Assembly: GCA_017591395.1 (NCBI GenBank)
Contig: WEDG01006503.1
Coordinates: forward strand, 1-64,000
DNA length: 64,000 nucleotides
Direction of reading: 5' to 3'
Source of the DNA: Schistocephalus solidus
Taxonomy: Eukaryota > Platyhelminthes > Cestoda > Diphyllobothriidea > Diphyllobothriidae
Under the pieces are notes generated by a model that worked only from the letters and a program-made list of their open reading frames with translations, searched no databases and had not been told where the DNA came from. The translations under genes and the position numbers were made by a program. Each line of letters begins with the position of its first letter. Positions within the stretch are counted from its first letter, which is position 1. Shown here piece after piece: positions 24,341 to 34,965 of this stretch.

Positions 24341-24672
24341 CCAGTGTCGATAGTGTACACAGCTAGACTGTACGTCTAGGTGTGCTTAGTATATGAACAG
24401 TGTGTTTGCATAAATAGTTTCAACGAATTGCACCTACTGTCCAAGCGAACATACAGGGGTGATGCTGTATAAATGTGTGAAAAATGTTCACAAGAATGTG
24501 GGGGAGGTTATAAGGCTTCAAGATACATATCTATAAATACAATATATGGTTTTTACTTTTGCACATTTTTCACCATTCGTGGGGGAGTTCTGGAACGCAA
24601 CCCCGTAATCGGGGTTGGATCTGTGTATTGTCAGGATTTGGGCATTTAAAAATTCAGTTGACTCCGGCTTAC
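24341..24672. other. Intron, nothing recognised
   Basis: No supported feature. Confidence 0.4.
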
Positions 24673-24705
24673 CTTCGCCCGCACGTTCCTGTCCTCCACT
24701 GACCC
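24673..24705 (-). CDS. Candidate 33-nt micro-exon of the polycystin-1-like gene
   Basis: On the minus strand a good acceptor (tttgccttctttgtag) and a good donor (gtaagc) enclose 33 nt. Read after the single G left by the 27865-28012 exon it gives VSGGQERAGE and leaves one base, so it fits upstream but does not close to the next exon at 21487. Read in phase 0 it gives GSVEDRNVRAK. Small size makes chance possible. Confidence 0.3.
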
Positions 24706-24938
24706 CTACAAAGAAGGCAAATGCACACAGGGGAGGGGTCACTGACCAGCCAGACTGTTACCTGATTGGTTGATTTAAGCCGAGGCCAATTAACCTGCCT
24801 TTTTGATGGCCGCCTCTTGGGAAGGGGTCTTCAAAGCACACGGTCAACACGGTCAGTAGAGTTAAGACGACGAAAACAATAACAACAACGACAACAATAA
24901 CAGACAAGAAGGTGAAAATTGTAGTCCAGAGAACGTGC
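24706..24938. other. Intron, nothing recognised
   Basis: Contains a purine/AAC-rich patch (acaataacaacaacgacaac, 24877). Otherwise nothing recognised. Confidence 0.35.
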
Positions 24939-25011
24939 GATAATTGTCCGTGGCAGATTAGGCCCTGGTTACGCAGTGGTCACAGCCTGTGGCCTAACCA
25001 CCACAATTATC
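24939..25011. repeat. Short inverted repeat (hairpin)
   Basis: gataattgtccgtggcagat taggcc pairs with ggcctaaccaccacaattat c (reverse complement gataattgtggtggttaggc c) around a roughly 25-nt loop. Could be a structured transcript or a transposon end. Confidence 0.6.
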
Positions 25012-25479
25012 AGGTCAAGGTTCAGTTAGCAGAATCTGTACTACACATAAAGTGGACAGGCCTAGGTCCCTGTGGAGGGTGCCCGAAGGAGAGAATCAGT
25101 CTGAGGTCAGCTGTTTTTATAGGTTGATGGATGCAATCTCAATGTAGCCTTGCAGTTGTGTGTTTTTGAACGGACAACGATCTGTGCTACATTCGTTCAA
25201 ACTAGTCAGTCGAACTGAGTGGGCAGCGCGTCTTCAAGAGTCTGCATTGAACTGGGATAAGCTTAACGTCGTATGAGGTTTTAAAAAGGTGTTGTGCACA
25301 GTTAAGGTGTTGGGTTAAATGGTTCCTATTTCATGCTGACCAGGTTGCAGTTGGTGGGATGATTAACAAATTCTTTGTGCAAGCTTAAATGGAGACGCCA
25401 GCGCTACTCTTTGTTGTAGGCGTCAAGAACCTTAAGCAAATTTTCAGCCGCTTTCTCGTACCACTTGTAATTGAAATTG
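25012..25479. other. Intron, nothing recognised
   Basis: No supported feature. Confidence 0.35.
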
Positions 25480-26125
25480 CACACAGATCGGAAGCAAGCA
25501 GCAGATGCTATATAATGACATTTAAATGCCCATCGCCACAGCAGGCGACATCTGGAGTTGCTTATCCAATCTGGCGCAGTTAAAAACGATGCAAATGCGT
25601 GTAATATACTGAAAAAAAACCCACTGGACGCGAATGACCGAACACGCAGCCGCAGCATGCAGGAACGAAGCCAGCTCCCAAGTGGCGGTTATTTCGTCAA
25701 GACCAGGCCACAATAAGGTTGAAGTCCTCGCAAGAGGTAAAAAAGCGCATTAGCACCAAGCTGAATGAGTCCTGGTTAGCCGCCCCCTGCAATGACCTAT
25801 CCTTCATATTCAGTGCCGCAACTTAGCCTGGACAGATTAATAAGACCCTCGGAGAGCGTACACGTAAAACCTGTCTACAGCACCAATTTCACTAAGCGGA
25901 AGTACCGCTTACTTATCATACCAACACCCAAGACGGATGGTTAAATTTTGGATATTCACGACCGGATGTCGGCCATCGAGCTATTGTCGCAATAAAAGGC
26001 AACCATTGGGGAGCTGTTACTCTAAATAGGTAAACCATAGCATAGCGACGGAATCCTATAAATACTGCTAGCACTTGTGCATGAATTTCCCCGAAGCTGT
26101 TGAGGTCTCTGATGATGGGCTGGAG
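25480..26125 (+). mobile_element. Penelope-like element, GIY-YIG and 3' tail, decayed
   Basis: SGVAYPIWRS (about 25553) corresponds to GVVYRIWCS in the 36 kb copy, the start of the GIY-YIG fold. RMTEHAAAACRNEASSQVAV (about 25635) and EVLARGKK follow. The tail shows agcatagcgacggaatccta taaatactgctagc and gaggtctctgatgatgggct (26101). Many stops and indels. Confidence 0.7.
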
Positions 26126-26300
26126 GAGATGGGGCCCAGATGGAGGGGGGGAGGGAAGGAGGAACAGAGTGTGAGTTAGATACATTGCACGTTGACTCTC
26201 CCTATAATTCAGCGCAAGTCACCGTCCCTGCACCACCCCGCTGTTCACCGTAGGATGGACATAGTCGAAATCGACGGTTTAACTGCCGGGAATCACCAGT
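26126..26300 (-). repeat. Repeat B, head-half copy
   Basis: Reverse-orientation blocks: gaggaacagagtgtgagtta, gcgcaagtcaccgtccctgc and tcgaaatcgacggtttaact. It abuts the Penelope-like tail. Confidence 0.7.
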
Positions 26301-27864
26301 TTCACGCTGATGAATCATGATGAAGACGGGAAAAAGGTTAATCCTTGGCGAATTTAATGCAATGAGTGACGCATAATGGGTTTAATGGAGTGGGCGGGAC
26401 GAATAATTATTGCAGAATCTGGCTCTAACTGCCTGGCTAGATATCTGCAACATCCGGAGATACTGCTGATTAAATCCGCGAGTTCTCTCAGTTGCCTCTC
26501 GAACTGATAATTATTTTGCTGATCGTTTGCGCTACTCGGATCAGGAAGTGAGACTTAATTCCTGCGCTGAAGGCCTCGACAGCGCTGCCTTGTCGTAATT
26601 ATGCCACATTACGCTGTCTTTTAGGAGCCAAAAGGCGAACTTCCAGGTGAGGATGAGCGAGAAGCCGGTCCGTCGTATAAACGTTGTCAGTTTACGCACC
26701 AGACCGCGTTCGTGAATCCTGAAGCCACACCTGCCCTATCAACCATCCAGAGAAGCCGAACACGGTCGAGCCGAAGTGAATAAACTTACCTGACAGGTAA
26801 ATGCTTGCATAAATCTACCGCAAACTGTTAGCTAAGGGGTATGATGCCAACACTAAGAAGGCAGAACCTAACAAACGCAGCTCTCCAGCGAGATCGATGC
26901 TGTTTAAGCGAATCCGCGTTGGGCATAATCATCAGCGATAGTGAACGAATCATCTTGTTGAAATAATTGTTGTCCAGACCAAAATGAGCAGTATCTGGAT
27001 AAAGTGGAAAAGATGCACATTTTATGAGCTAGTTATCCGAAGTACGATTAAAAATGGTATCAAACCATGTTTAAACACTTTGCGAAGCAAATCAATGTGG
27101 CCTCGAGTTAGTTTCTTGCATATGAGGTCGTTCTTGCTAACCTCCTCCCCCCTCATCGTATCCGGAGTTCTGTTTCGAAACTTCCTTCTATATTTATCTC
27201 ATTAAAATACTAACTACCAGCAGGTAATTTGGCCCTGAAAACCAGCCAATCAGCTACACATAGTGTTTCTGTGATTGGCCTCATCGCTCTTGACGGCAGT
27301 GATCAATCACAGATCACAGATCAATCACAGATCATTGAGCCTAACTGCACTGGTCTTGGCAATAGGCGCTGGAGCGAGATCGCCTGGTGATCTTTTCTCG
27401 CGCCACACGTCATCAGCTCACTGCTATGACGACAAAACAAGGGCGTTATTTTGCCTTAGGCAGATGCATCAACCACACAGTCTAGGGCCTCTCACATCGA
27501 AAGATCATTTTACGTTCGAGCACCCTAGCCCCAATTTTTAGCTCTTTTGACCTGTTAAAATACAAAAATGGGCAGAATGTGGATTTCCTAGTTTTACACT
27601 CAAACTAGTGGTTTTTGTTCGCACTGTGTAATCCAGACCCTGAATTGAAGCACTAACACAAGAGTTCTTCAGATCATTTATATCCTGTTTTGAGTGACTA
27701 CACCCATGCAACCAACAAGAAATGATATTTTTAGACTTACCTCTCCTGAAGAATTTATAAAATGCAGAAAGCAATAATTAGAAACAAATCTTAGTAGCGT
27801 TACTTAGAAGGGCTGAAAGAGGATTTTTAAAAAAGTCTTCATCAGGAAGCCACCTCACGCTTAC
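26301..27864. other. Intron, nothing recognised
   Basis: About 1.55 kb. The only notable item is a short tandem cagatcaatcacagatcac motif at 27300-27335. No gene recognised. Confidence 0.4.
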
Positions 27865-28012
27865 CAATTGAGAGCTCAGCGATGGTCGCAGAAAGTGTCT
27901 GGACCACGGGGGCAACATCGATCATGCTACCTGAAGCCAGGACCGCCTCCATGGAACCAGCGGCTATCAACTGCAGTTCGTGCTGTGCAGTTTCCTCGTC
28001 AAAGGGCTGGAC
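27865..28012 (-). CDS. Polycystin-1-like, REJ helical exon
   Basis: Exon of 148 nt between acceptor catttctactctcag and donor ATTG|gtaagc. It starts in phase 0, as required by the 31839-31990 exon, and ends with one base. The peptide has QHELQLIAAGSMEAVLAS and PVVQTLSATIAELSI. An amphipathic 'helix, LA-x-x-L, helix' unit of this kind is typical of the REJ module after its beta strands. Both splice sites are strong. Confidence 0.7.
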
Positions 28013-28094
28013 CTGAGAGTAGAAATGTCAACCAAAATGCTGAAATGTGTTTTCGATTCACACAAATTACTTACTAAGGGTTGCCGCATTGATT

Positions 28095-28690
28095 ATCGTG
28101 CAGCCTAATTCCCAGATATTCCAACCACGGTAGGATGCTAGAGGGTATCTGTCTGATCACCCGCAAACATTGTGCTCAATAAAAAATGGATACCTACGTT
28201 GTATGCAAATTTGCCATTTATTTTCGATGCTCTACTTCATTCAAATATATTTTTAGTAAACATACGCAAAAATATTCTTTCTTGTACTCGTTCGGTAGCA
28301 ACTTACATATAGTGTACAATTATGAGATTTTAAATGACCTTGAAATGTTTATCCATAAGGCATTGTATCCGTCAACTTATTACTATTGCCTGTAATGTAT
28401 ACAAAATAATCCAAATCCATTACATAAATTTTATCAGAGCTGTGTGACCCTTTATTCATACCGTAGAGAAATTTGTGATTTTTGTTTTCAAAATTATTCA
28501 GCATTAAAGAAACTTTTTAGAAATTGAAAGATACACTTTCTTCAAGTATAAAATTTAAACAGGAAGTACTTTGCTATAAAAACTGTGCAATAAATACTAT
28601 TTTGTGCGTGTTTTCTGTTAAATATATTTGAATTTATAATAGCATCTAAACTCGATGATAAAATTGCATACTACTTAAGTAGCTCCTTCA
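28095..28690. mobile_element. AT-rich element copy
   Basis: Begins attcccagatattccaacca cggtaggatgc and ends with gcatactacttaagtagctc. Internal blocks (caaatttgccatttattttc, ttctttcttgtactcgttcg) match copies at 7088, 12190, 30638 and 37310. Non-coding. Confidence 0.55.
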
Positions 28691-29094
28691 GCAGCACCCA
28701 TCCTACCATGCACCATAATAAGTATGAAAAGTCTAACTAAGTGATTTTTGAATCGAAAATACATTCTGGAAGTCCGGTTGACATTTAATGAGATAGGGAA
28801 TCTACTGGATCGAAAGCTCCGCCTTTTGACTTCGTCGGACAAGCCTTTTGGCCTGTTTGATATGGTTAAGTGAACCAGAGGATGGGTAATTGCAAAGTTA
28901 TCCCGCCAGCAAATGCCTATTGCCCTGACGGAATCGAAACATTGACCCTTCGGTACCGTGGCACGGGTGCTAACAATCGTGCTACGGGACATACTTGTCT
29001 TGTTGCGACTTGGAACTCGATCTAGTATCCTCGTAGGTAGTCCCAAAGCAGCCAGAAATAAGGCAAGAAGGAATGTCAAAAAACATTCTAGTTC
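28691..29094 (-). repeat. Possible second tRNA-headed SINE within a 166-codon chance frame
   Basis: On the minus strand 28995 to 28925 reads gtcccgtagcacgattgtta gcacc ... tgtttcgattccgtcagg, which resembles a decayed tRNA head (box A-like and box B-like) unlike the main SINE. The open frame across 28675-29175 shows no domain. Confidence 0.35.
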
Positions 29095-29330
29095 GAATCT
29101 CAGGTTATCCACACCTGGGGTTGGGTATGACTGACCATCCCAGTCTTTACTGTACTGGTCACTATGCTGAGACACATAGAAAGGATACCGACAAAGATCA
29201 AGGTGAGTGGGATGGTCATTTATGCTTGAGTAATCATCGTCAGTAATACCGAACTGCAGACTTGCAGGGCTTGTGATTTGACCCTGGATCCTTTTACCCC
29301 TGAGTCACGGACTCGCTGTCATGCCGATTG
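29095..29330. repeat. SINE fragments in opposite orientations
   Basis: 29098-29150 carries cacctggggttgggtatgac tg in plus orientation. 29190-29320 carries ccgacaaagatcaaggtgag, gggatggtcatttatgcttg and agtcacggactcgctgtcat in minus orientation, both matching the 20941 SINE family. Confidence 0.6.
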
Positions 29331-29569
29331 TGATCACTTTTACTGCATTTCTGACATATCGATGAGCAGTGTACATTCAAACGCACTGGTTTTTGTCCAG
29401 TTGCAGATGTTTCTCGGATGTGCTCGACTGATGAGAACTGCATAAAGCAAATTTTACTGCCACTGCCGCCTCCGCAGTATGTTTCCTATCGTATGTAATG
29501 CTAACCAAAATTCCAAAATGTGTTTTCAAAAAGATAACTTAAGTAAGGTTGTAGTTTTACGAGTAGTAT
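29331..29569. other. Intron, nothing recognised
   Basis: No supported feature. Confidence 0.4.
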
Positions 29570-29815
29570 AGGCTGACAAAGACGAGGGAGACTGGAATGG
29601 TCATTAATGACTTTTTAGTCGTCATCAGTCAGTCATACCCAACCCCAGGTGGTGCACCACCCGATGATCGAACCCACAACCTGTTGGTTATAAGTTCAAC
29701 CTTCCAACCCACTGCATCATGACCTCGTTGTCTTACCGGTTTAGCTCGGGAATATTGATTGCATTCGTTTATGAACGCTCAACCGATCGTTACGGGACCC
29801 TCACGACTCCTGGTC
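29570..29815 (-). repeat. tRNA-derived SINE with extended head flank
   Basis: gacaaagacgagggagactg, gtcatcagtcagtcataccc, aaccccaggtggtgcaccac and cacaacctgttggttataag match the family. The following ttcgtttatgaacgctcaac cgatcg is also present after the 42.6 kb copy. Confidence 0.8.
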
Positions 29816-29868
29816 TGCCTAGGGCTTCACACCGAGCGCCAGCAGCCAACAGTGGTTATTATTGATAG

Positions 29869-30572
29869 ACGTATTAGTAGCAGCATCATTAGCAGTAACA
29901 ATAGCAGCATAGTAGCAGCAGCATTAGCAGTAGCAATAGCAGCAGCATTACTAGCAGCAGCAGTAGCAGCAATAACAGCAGCAATAGCAGCAGTAGTACT
30001 AGTAGCAGCAATAGTATTAGCAGCAGCATCTACTAGCAGCAGCAGTAGCAGTAGCAGCAGTAGTAGCAGTAGCAGCATCAGTGCTAGCAGCAATAGCAGT
30101 AATGTAGTAATAGCAGCAGTACATAATCAGCAGCAACTAGCGTAGCAGCATTAGTAGTGAGCTAACATTAGTAGTAGTATCACTAGCAGTAGCAGCAGCA
30201 ATAGCAGCAATAGCAGTAGTAGCATTAGTAGTAGTAATAGTAGTAGTAGTCAGTATCACTAGCAGCAGCAATAATAGTAGTAATAGAAGTAGTGAGCATA
30301 AGCAGTAGTAATGCATAGTAGTAGTGACATTAGTAGCAGTAGCAGTAATAATAGTAGTATTAGTAGTAGAAAGCTATTAGCAGTAGTATTACTAGTAGCA
30401 GTAGTGAGTAGTAGTAGTAGTGAGTAATAAGAGTAGTAATAGTAGAAGTAGTATTAGTAGTATTACTAGTAGTAGTAGTATTAATAATAGTAGTAATAGT
30501 AGTAGTAGTATTAGTAGTAGTAATAGTAGCAGTAGTATTACTAGTAGTAGTAGGAGTAGTAGTAGTAGTAGA
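29869..30572. repeat. (AGC/AGT)n trinucleotide array, about 700 bp
   Basis: Imperfect trinucleotide array of AGC, AGT and AAT units with a few frame slips. The first half is AGC-rich, the second almost pure AGT/AAT. Frames across it encode Ala, Leu, Ser or Thr runs and are not genes. Confidence 0.95.
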
Positions 30573-30637
30573 GAAAAGGGAGACTGGAATGTCCATTTCT
30601 GCCTTATTATTCGTTGTAGTACTCATAAGCGTGTGGC

Positions 30638-31328
30638 GTTATTCCAAGATATTATACTCACGTCCGAATACTGGCTTCTAGCCTAACTTCCTTTGACCGC
30701 CTGTGAAACTTACACTTGTTTATAAATGACTACGTAAGCAGTATGATTTTTTCATTTAATTTTGTGATTTTCTCATTAACTCAAAGGTATTCTAAGAGGA
30801 CATGCACAAAAATATGCTTTCTTGTACTCATTTGGCAGTAAACCACATCTTCTTCAAATTTCACGCTTTAAGAAAAGACGTCTTTCGGTTTTAAAAAAGT
30901 TTCTAATTATGAGATTTTTTAAGACCAAGGCATGTTCATTCATAGCGCATAATACCTCCTCATTAATTTTTTCTGCTTATCATGGCCCACACCCCTTGCC
31001 AAATTTTCTGAGCACTGTACGACATCTTTATAATGACACACAGGGAAACGAATGATTGTCTTTAGACAGAACCCGATCCAACATATAATTAAGAAACTTT
31101 AAATGCAAGTGTAACAGGCAGGTCTGTTTCAAAATGTATCGGGCATTGAAAACAAATATGTTTTAAAACCAGAAGATGCGCTTACTTCAAGTATAGACTT
31201 CAAAGTAGAGGTAATTTTGTACCAAATACATAGAAGAATTACTGCGTTTGTGCATGTTTTGTATAAAATATTTTTGAATTTAGGAAGGTATAGAAAAGCC
31301 AGGGCAAACATTCATGCTACGTAAGTGA
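30638..31328. mobile_element. AT-rich element copy
   Basis: Starts ttattccaagatattatact and follows the family order: tgaccgcctgtgaaacttac, tttcttgtactcatttggca, tataaaatatttttgaattt and catgctacgtaagtga. Its last 79 bp recur almost unchanged at 33122-33200. Confidence 0.55.
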
Positions 31329-31838
31329 TCATTTTTTACTGAAGATGGGAGATGCTACTCTATGACCTTTTAAGCTCTTACTGTATACAGTAAAAATGAC
31401 TCACACCCATTGGTGTTCATATGTGCTCTTAGCCAGGAATACTTTTTGTGGTCGAAAGGAATTAAACCCTTTGCCATATTGCTGGTGCATCTGACTCAGT
31501 GACCAGCTGCATCAGAGTTCAGACCTCGGGACTTCCTGTTCTGCCTGTATCCACTGGTTCTCCCTTTCCTATTTTCAGTCAAGCATTGCCGCTATTGTGA
31601 GCCATGCCAAAGCAGTCCAACATTTCAATGAGTAACGGACAAAATGTCAACAATTGCACTGAACTTGGTGGCAGAGTTCCATCCGGGCACTGTACACCGT
31701 CGGCAGTTAGATACTAATCATAATTGAATGCGTGCTTAACCGGTAGATTCCTCTAATTCAGCGAACGTGTCGCAATATACGCCAATGATATATCTGAGGT
31801 GCAGGTAGCAGAAGGACAGAGAAGTCAAAGCGAAGTAC
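31329..31838. other. Intron, nothing recognised
   Basis: No supported feature. Confidence 0.4.
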
Positions 31839-31990
31839 CTGGATACCATGGAAACAGCTCTCTGTGTAGGCAGCAAATCGATTGACAACCCGGACGCAGA
31901 CGGAATAGGGCTTCCGCCTAAATGGCAGTCGACCACAGAACTTTGACGAGTAGGCAGACGTCAGCAGTACGACTTCCTCCCCATCCACGA
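31839..31990 (-). CDS. Polycystin-1-like, REJ exon
   Basis: Exon of 152 nt from acceptor tctccaccttacag to donor ATCCAG|gtactt. Its two-base start completes the GTC codon begun by the 34752-34965 exon, and it ends in phase 0. The peptide has VVDGEEVVLLTSAYSS and LPFRRKPYSVCVRVVNRF. The 'LP-x-x-x-x-Y-x-V-x-V-x-V-x-N' strand is the beta hairpin typical of REJ and PKD folds. Confidence 0.7.
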
Positions 31991-32189
31991 CTGTAAGGTG
32001 GAGATTGAGGCAAACAAATTAGTCGAACGTATCAGTATCTCGTCCGCTGAAGCGAATAAATACTTAGTCTATAAGCAAGACGCAAAAAACGGAGACAAAG
32101 GTGACCTACTTGTCTGGCTTTTCATTCGTGAACCATCTCACAAAGACACATACAAAAGTACCTTATACCCCCACTACAGATGGGCCTTC
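31991..32189. other. Intron, nothing recognised
   Basis: No supported feature; a short 89-codon plus-strand frame has no motif. Confidence 0.35.
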
Positions 32190-32460
32190 ATCCGTCAGAG
32201 TTTTGCGGTCTGGGAGGGCAGCACCTACGGTCGCCTCTCTCGCGTACTAATGCCAGTCTGGTTCTGAGCCAATCACATCTATTTAAACCGACCAATAAAC
32301 TTCCAGTCCGACATAGACACGACCTCGTTCACGTCGTTCTGCTGGCGCGGGGGGTGCGTCCGCGTCCGTCTGCGGACTTAATACGACCTATTCTCCTTTC
32401 ATTCTGTACAGTGTACAGTGCTCTCTCTCTCTATCTGGCTACTGACATCTAAATTATCTT
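32190..32460 (+). repeat. Repeat E copy
   Basis: ctctctcgcgtactaatgcc, agccaatcacatctatttaa and accgaccaataaacttccag match 8440-8600 and 41685-41800. The end has a short (CT) run and looks LTR-like, but no partner LTR was found. Confidence 0.4.
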
Positions 32461-33089
32461 TCTATTTAGCAGCGGACCGGAAAATCGTAATTGCCTAGGA
32501 GAATCCTGCTCGCTCGAATTCGACAGGAGGAAGAAAGTGGAACCTCTGCCTGCCTCGATCGCCTTGAAAGCAACAGTACTTGCACGCAGTAGGGTTATGG
32601 TAAAGACACCTCTTTAGAAGTTAAACTCCGAAAAGGGCCTGAAAACAGCATGCATATTTGGGGAAAGAGTTGAAAGTGGTGAGGACGACAATGGTCGAAA
32701 ACGAACTTCGTACTTGGTTTAAAGAGGACGAAGAGGAAATACATATTTCCAAGGTTTTTCTACTGATGGTGGTACAAGCCACTGAGAAACATATACAGCA
32801 TGACCTTGAGGGGCATCTATGGATTATGGTGATGTTGATACAGATGAATACTTTCTTATGCCATTTTATCAGCCTGCATTTCGACATTTCTTGTATTCCC
32901 ACAGAAATAGGCACAACCCCTCGCGTAATGTAGGTGACCATGCGCCAAATCCCAGAACGGGTAAATATTCCTGGTAACCCTAATCAAAACGTCAACCGTA
33001 TATTGCGCACCTTGAGCCAACCAATCCGGCTATCGTCAGAACGCGCCCTATAAGAAAGGCCTTACACATGGCTTTGTATCTGGCTACCT
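32461..33089. other. Intron, nothing recognised
   Basis: No supported feature; two overlapping about 100-codon frames on opposite strands at 32620-32940 have no motif. Confidence 0.35.
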
Positions 33090-33200
33090 GACAGTTCGAC
33101 CGTTGAGTCCGACGAGGTCCAGTGCATGTTTTGTATAAAATATTTTTGAATTTAGGAAGGTATAGAAAAGCAAGGGCAAACATTCATGCTACGTAAGTGA
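33090..33200. repeat. Repeat B scrap followed by duplicated 79-bp segment
   Basis: 33090-33121 is a truncated repeat B head (cagttcgaccgttgagtccg acgaggtcc). 33122-33200 repeats 31250-31328 with one visible mismatch (caagggc for ccagggc). Confidence 0.85.
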
Positions 33201-33362
33201 GAAAAGCCAATCGATTCAGGAGCATCCTTAGTTACTTAAAAATTTCCAGACCTGGGTAAGTATTACTTATAGGCTCATCTAAGGAAAAGGACCACCCCAA
33301 CCAACCAAGAAGGTTTGAACTTTGCAAAATTTGAGGAAGTCCAACGTTGCAGTGAACGGCAA

Positions 33363-33440
33363 CCCTGAACTTAACCTTAACCCTGACCCTAATCCTTAAC
33401 CCTTTAACCTTACTCCTAACCCTAACCCCAAACATAACCC
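33363..33440. repeat. Degenerate telomere-like (CCCTAA)n stretch
   Basis: About 12 imperfect CCCTAA-like units (taaccttaaccctgacccta, cctaaccctaaccccaaaca). Flatworm telomeres use TTAGGG, so this may be an interstitial telomeric remnant or simply a simple repeat. Confidence 0.7.
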
Positions 33441-34751
33441 AAATTTATCTGAAATTTGGAGCAAGCCCTGTGTAGTACAGGCGGTTTCCTTGTTCCTGTC
33501 CTGTTTTTTGGGCCATCCTTACCCGGAAATGTAATAATAATAATAAAAGAAGGAATTTGCCCAACATTTTGGATATGAGGAAATCGACCTTGTTTAGATA
33601 AGGCTACTAACGTTTACCTGTTATACATTCTCCTTGTATAGAGGCAAATGTACGCATTCCAGGTGTGTGTATAAGTGAAGAAGAAGAGGGTTTTGGCGAA
33701 CGAACAACCCTATTCTTCTTCATCTTCTTCCTTGTAATTTAGATGAAAAGGTAAATACGGCTCTATGATTTTTATGTTTTGTGACCATAGTGGAACTTAA
33801 AAGTGTTAATAGGAAAATGAACATAAAAACGTTTGGTGACTGTTGCCCGGCGTCATTTCCACCAACCGCAACAATGCACCCAGGTTAACTGTGCAGTTGA
33901 GGCGTTACAAATTCAATCCAAATTGTTAAAAATAACATGTGATTTGACGAAAACAACATATTTCGAACAGGGGAATACTGTAATACACCCATCAACTTGA
34001 CACTTAAAAAGTTAAACAAGATGGAAATTGGACGTCTCACGTCAGCTCACAACCGCGGGTTTCGAACAATACCACCAAGCATATCCATTTATTTGAGTTT
34101 AGCCGTGGTCACATTTAAATTCATATGATCGTATCTTAGTAGATATTTATTTAGATCCACCGGAACATGAGCCATTTCATTATCTGCATAATGATGACAT
34201 TTCCACTTTCTTGTAATATCCCCCTGTTCGATAAAAGTATTTTTCTGCAGTCAAGCTATTTTCCGGTTGAATTTTAAATGTAAAAATGTAAAAACAGTAA
34301 ACATTTTCTCTCAGACCTTAAGGTGTTTCCTGACCCGTTTTGTAAGGACGTCGAATTTCAGGAAGCATATTCAGAAAATATCTTGCTGCCATACTTCTCT
34401 AACATGATCCAAAATTCACTTGCTTGATTGAGAGTAAAATCTTGGCTTTATCTTTTGTGTTTTAATGCTCATCACAGTGATCGAGGAGGTTATTACGTTT
34501 GGCAATTCTGTGCACGCCTATGTGAAAAACTTAAACCAAGTCATTTTCAATTTTTTATATGATTTACCATCCAGGGGCATCCATGCACTCCTAAGACCCA
34601 CGAGTCACTAGTTCTTGGAAAATTCCCACAGATGCACGTACGTGCTGCCAGATAAGAAGATCACAAGACTTCATTTACCTTGGTGAAGCCAGTTGTCAGT
34701 TATACACTGAAAGCTGGCAATGAGTATATCTGAGTAAAGCTAGTCACTGAC
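33441..34751. other. Intron, nothing recognised
   Basis: About 1.3 kb AT-rich sequence; a small gaagaagaggg ... ccctattcttcttc inverted pair lies at 33678-33725. No gene recognised. Confidence 0.4.
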
Positions 34752-34965
34752 CTGAGAAGCGATAAAAGTTGGGCGATGTTTGAGGTTCTTGCTCCTCGCA
34801 CCAGACGCACACCATGTCGTTGAAGGTCACCTCGGTCGTCGCATTTGTGTGACAGTTGTCAGCAGTGGGTGCGGCCACTGGCTTAAACTGTCGACAGACT
34901 GCAGCCACTCCCTCATCCACCCTCATAGAAAAGCATACGCCCAAGTAGGCGCCACTGTGGATCGT
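34752..34965 (-). CDS. Polycystin-1-like, REJ exon
   Basis: Exon of 214 nt from acceptor gtgccttcatgcag to donor TCAG|gtcagt, phase 0 start and one-base end that joins the 31839-31990 exon. The peptide has IHSGAYLGVCFSMRVDEGVA, CHTNATTEVTFNDMVCVWCE and SPNFYRFS. It contains paired cysteines and an N-A-T glycosylation motif as expected for an extracellular REJ segment. The frame stays open upstream; the start was chosen for phase with the 36861-37053 exon. Confidence 0.65.

Noticed and set aside
28675..29175. 166-codon minus-strand frame
   Set aside because: No domain; it overlaps a tRNA-like SINE head, SINE fragments and the end of the AT-rich element.
29759..30686. Open frames rich in Ala, Leu, Ser or Thr
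   Set aside because: Products of the trinucleotide array; the hydrophobic runs are not membrane proteins.
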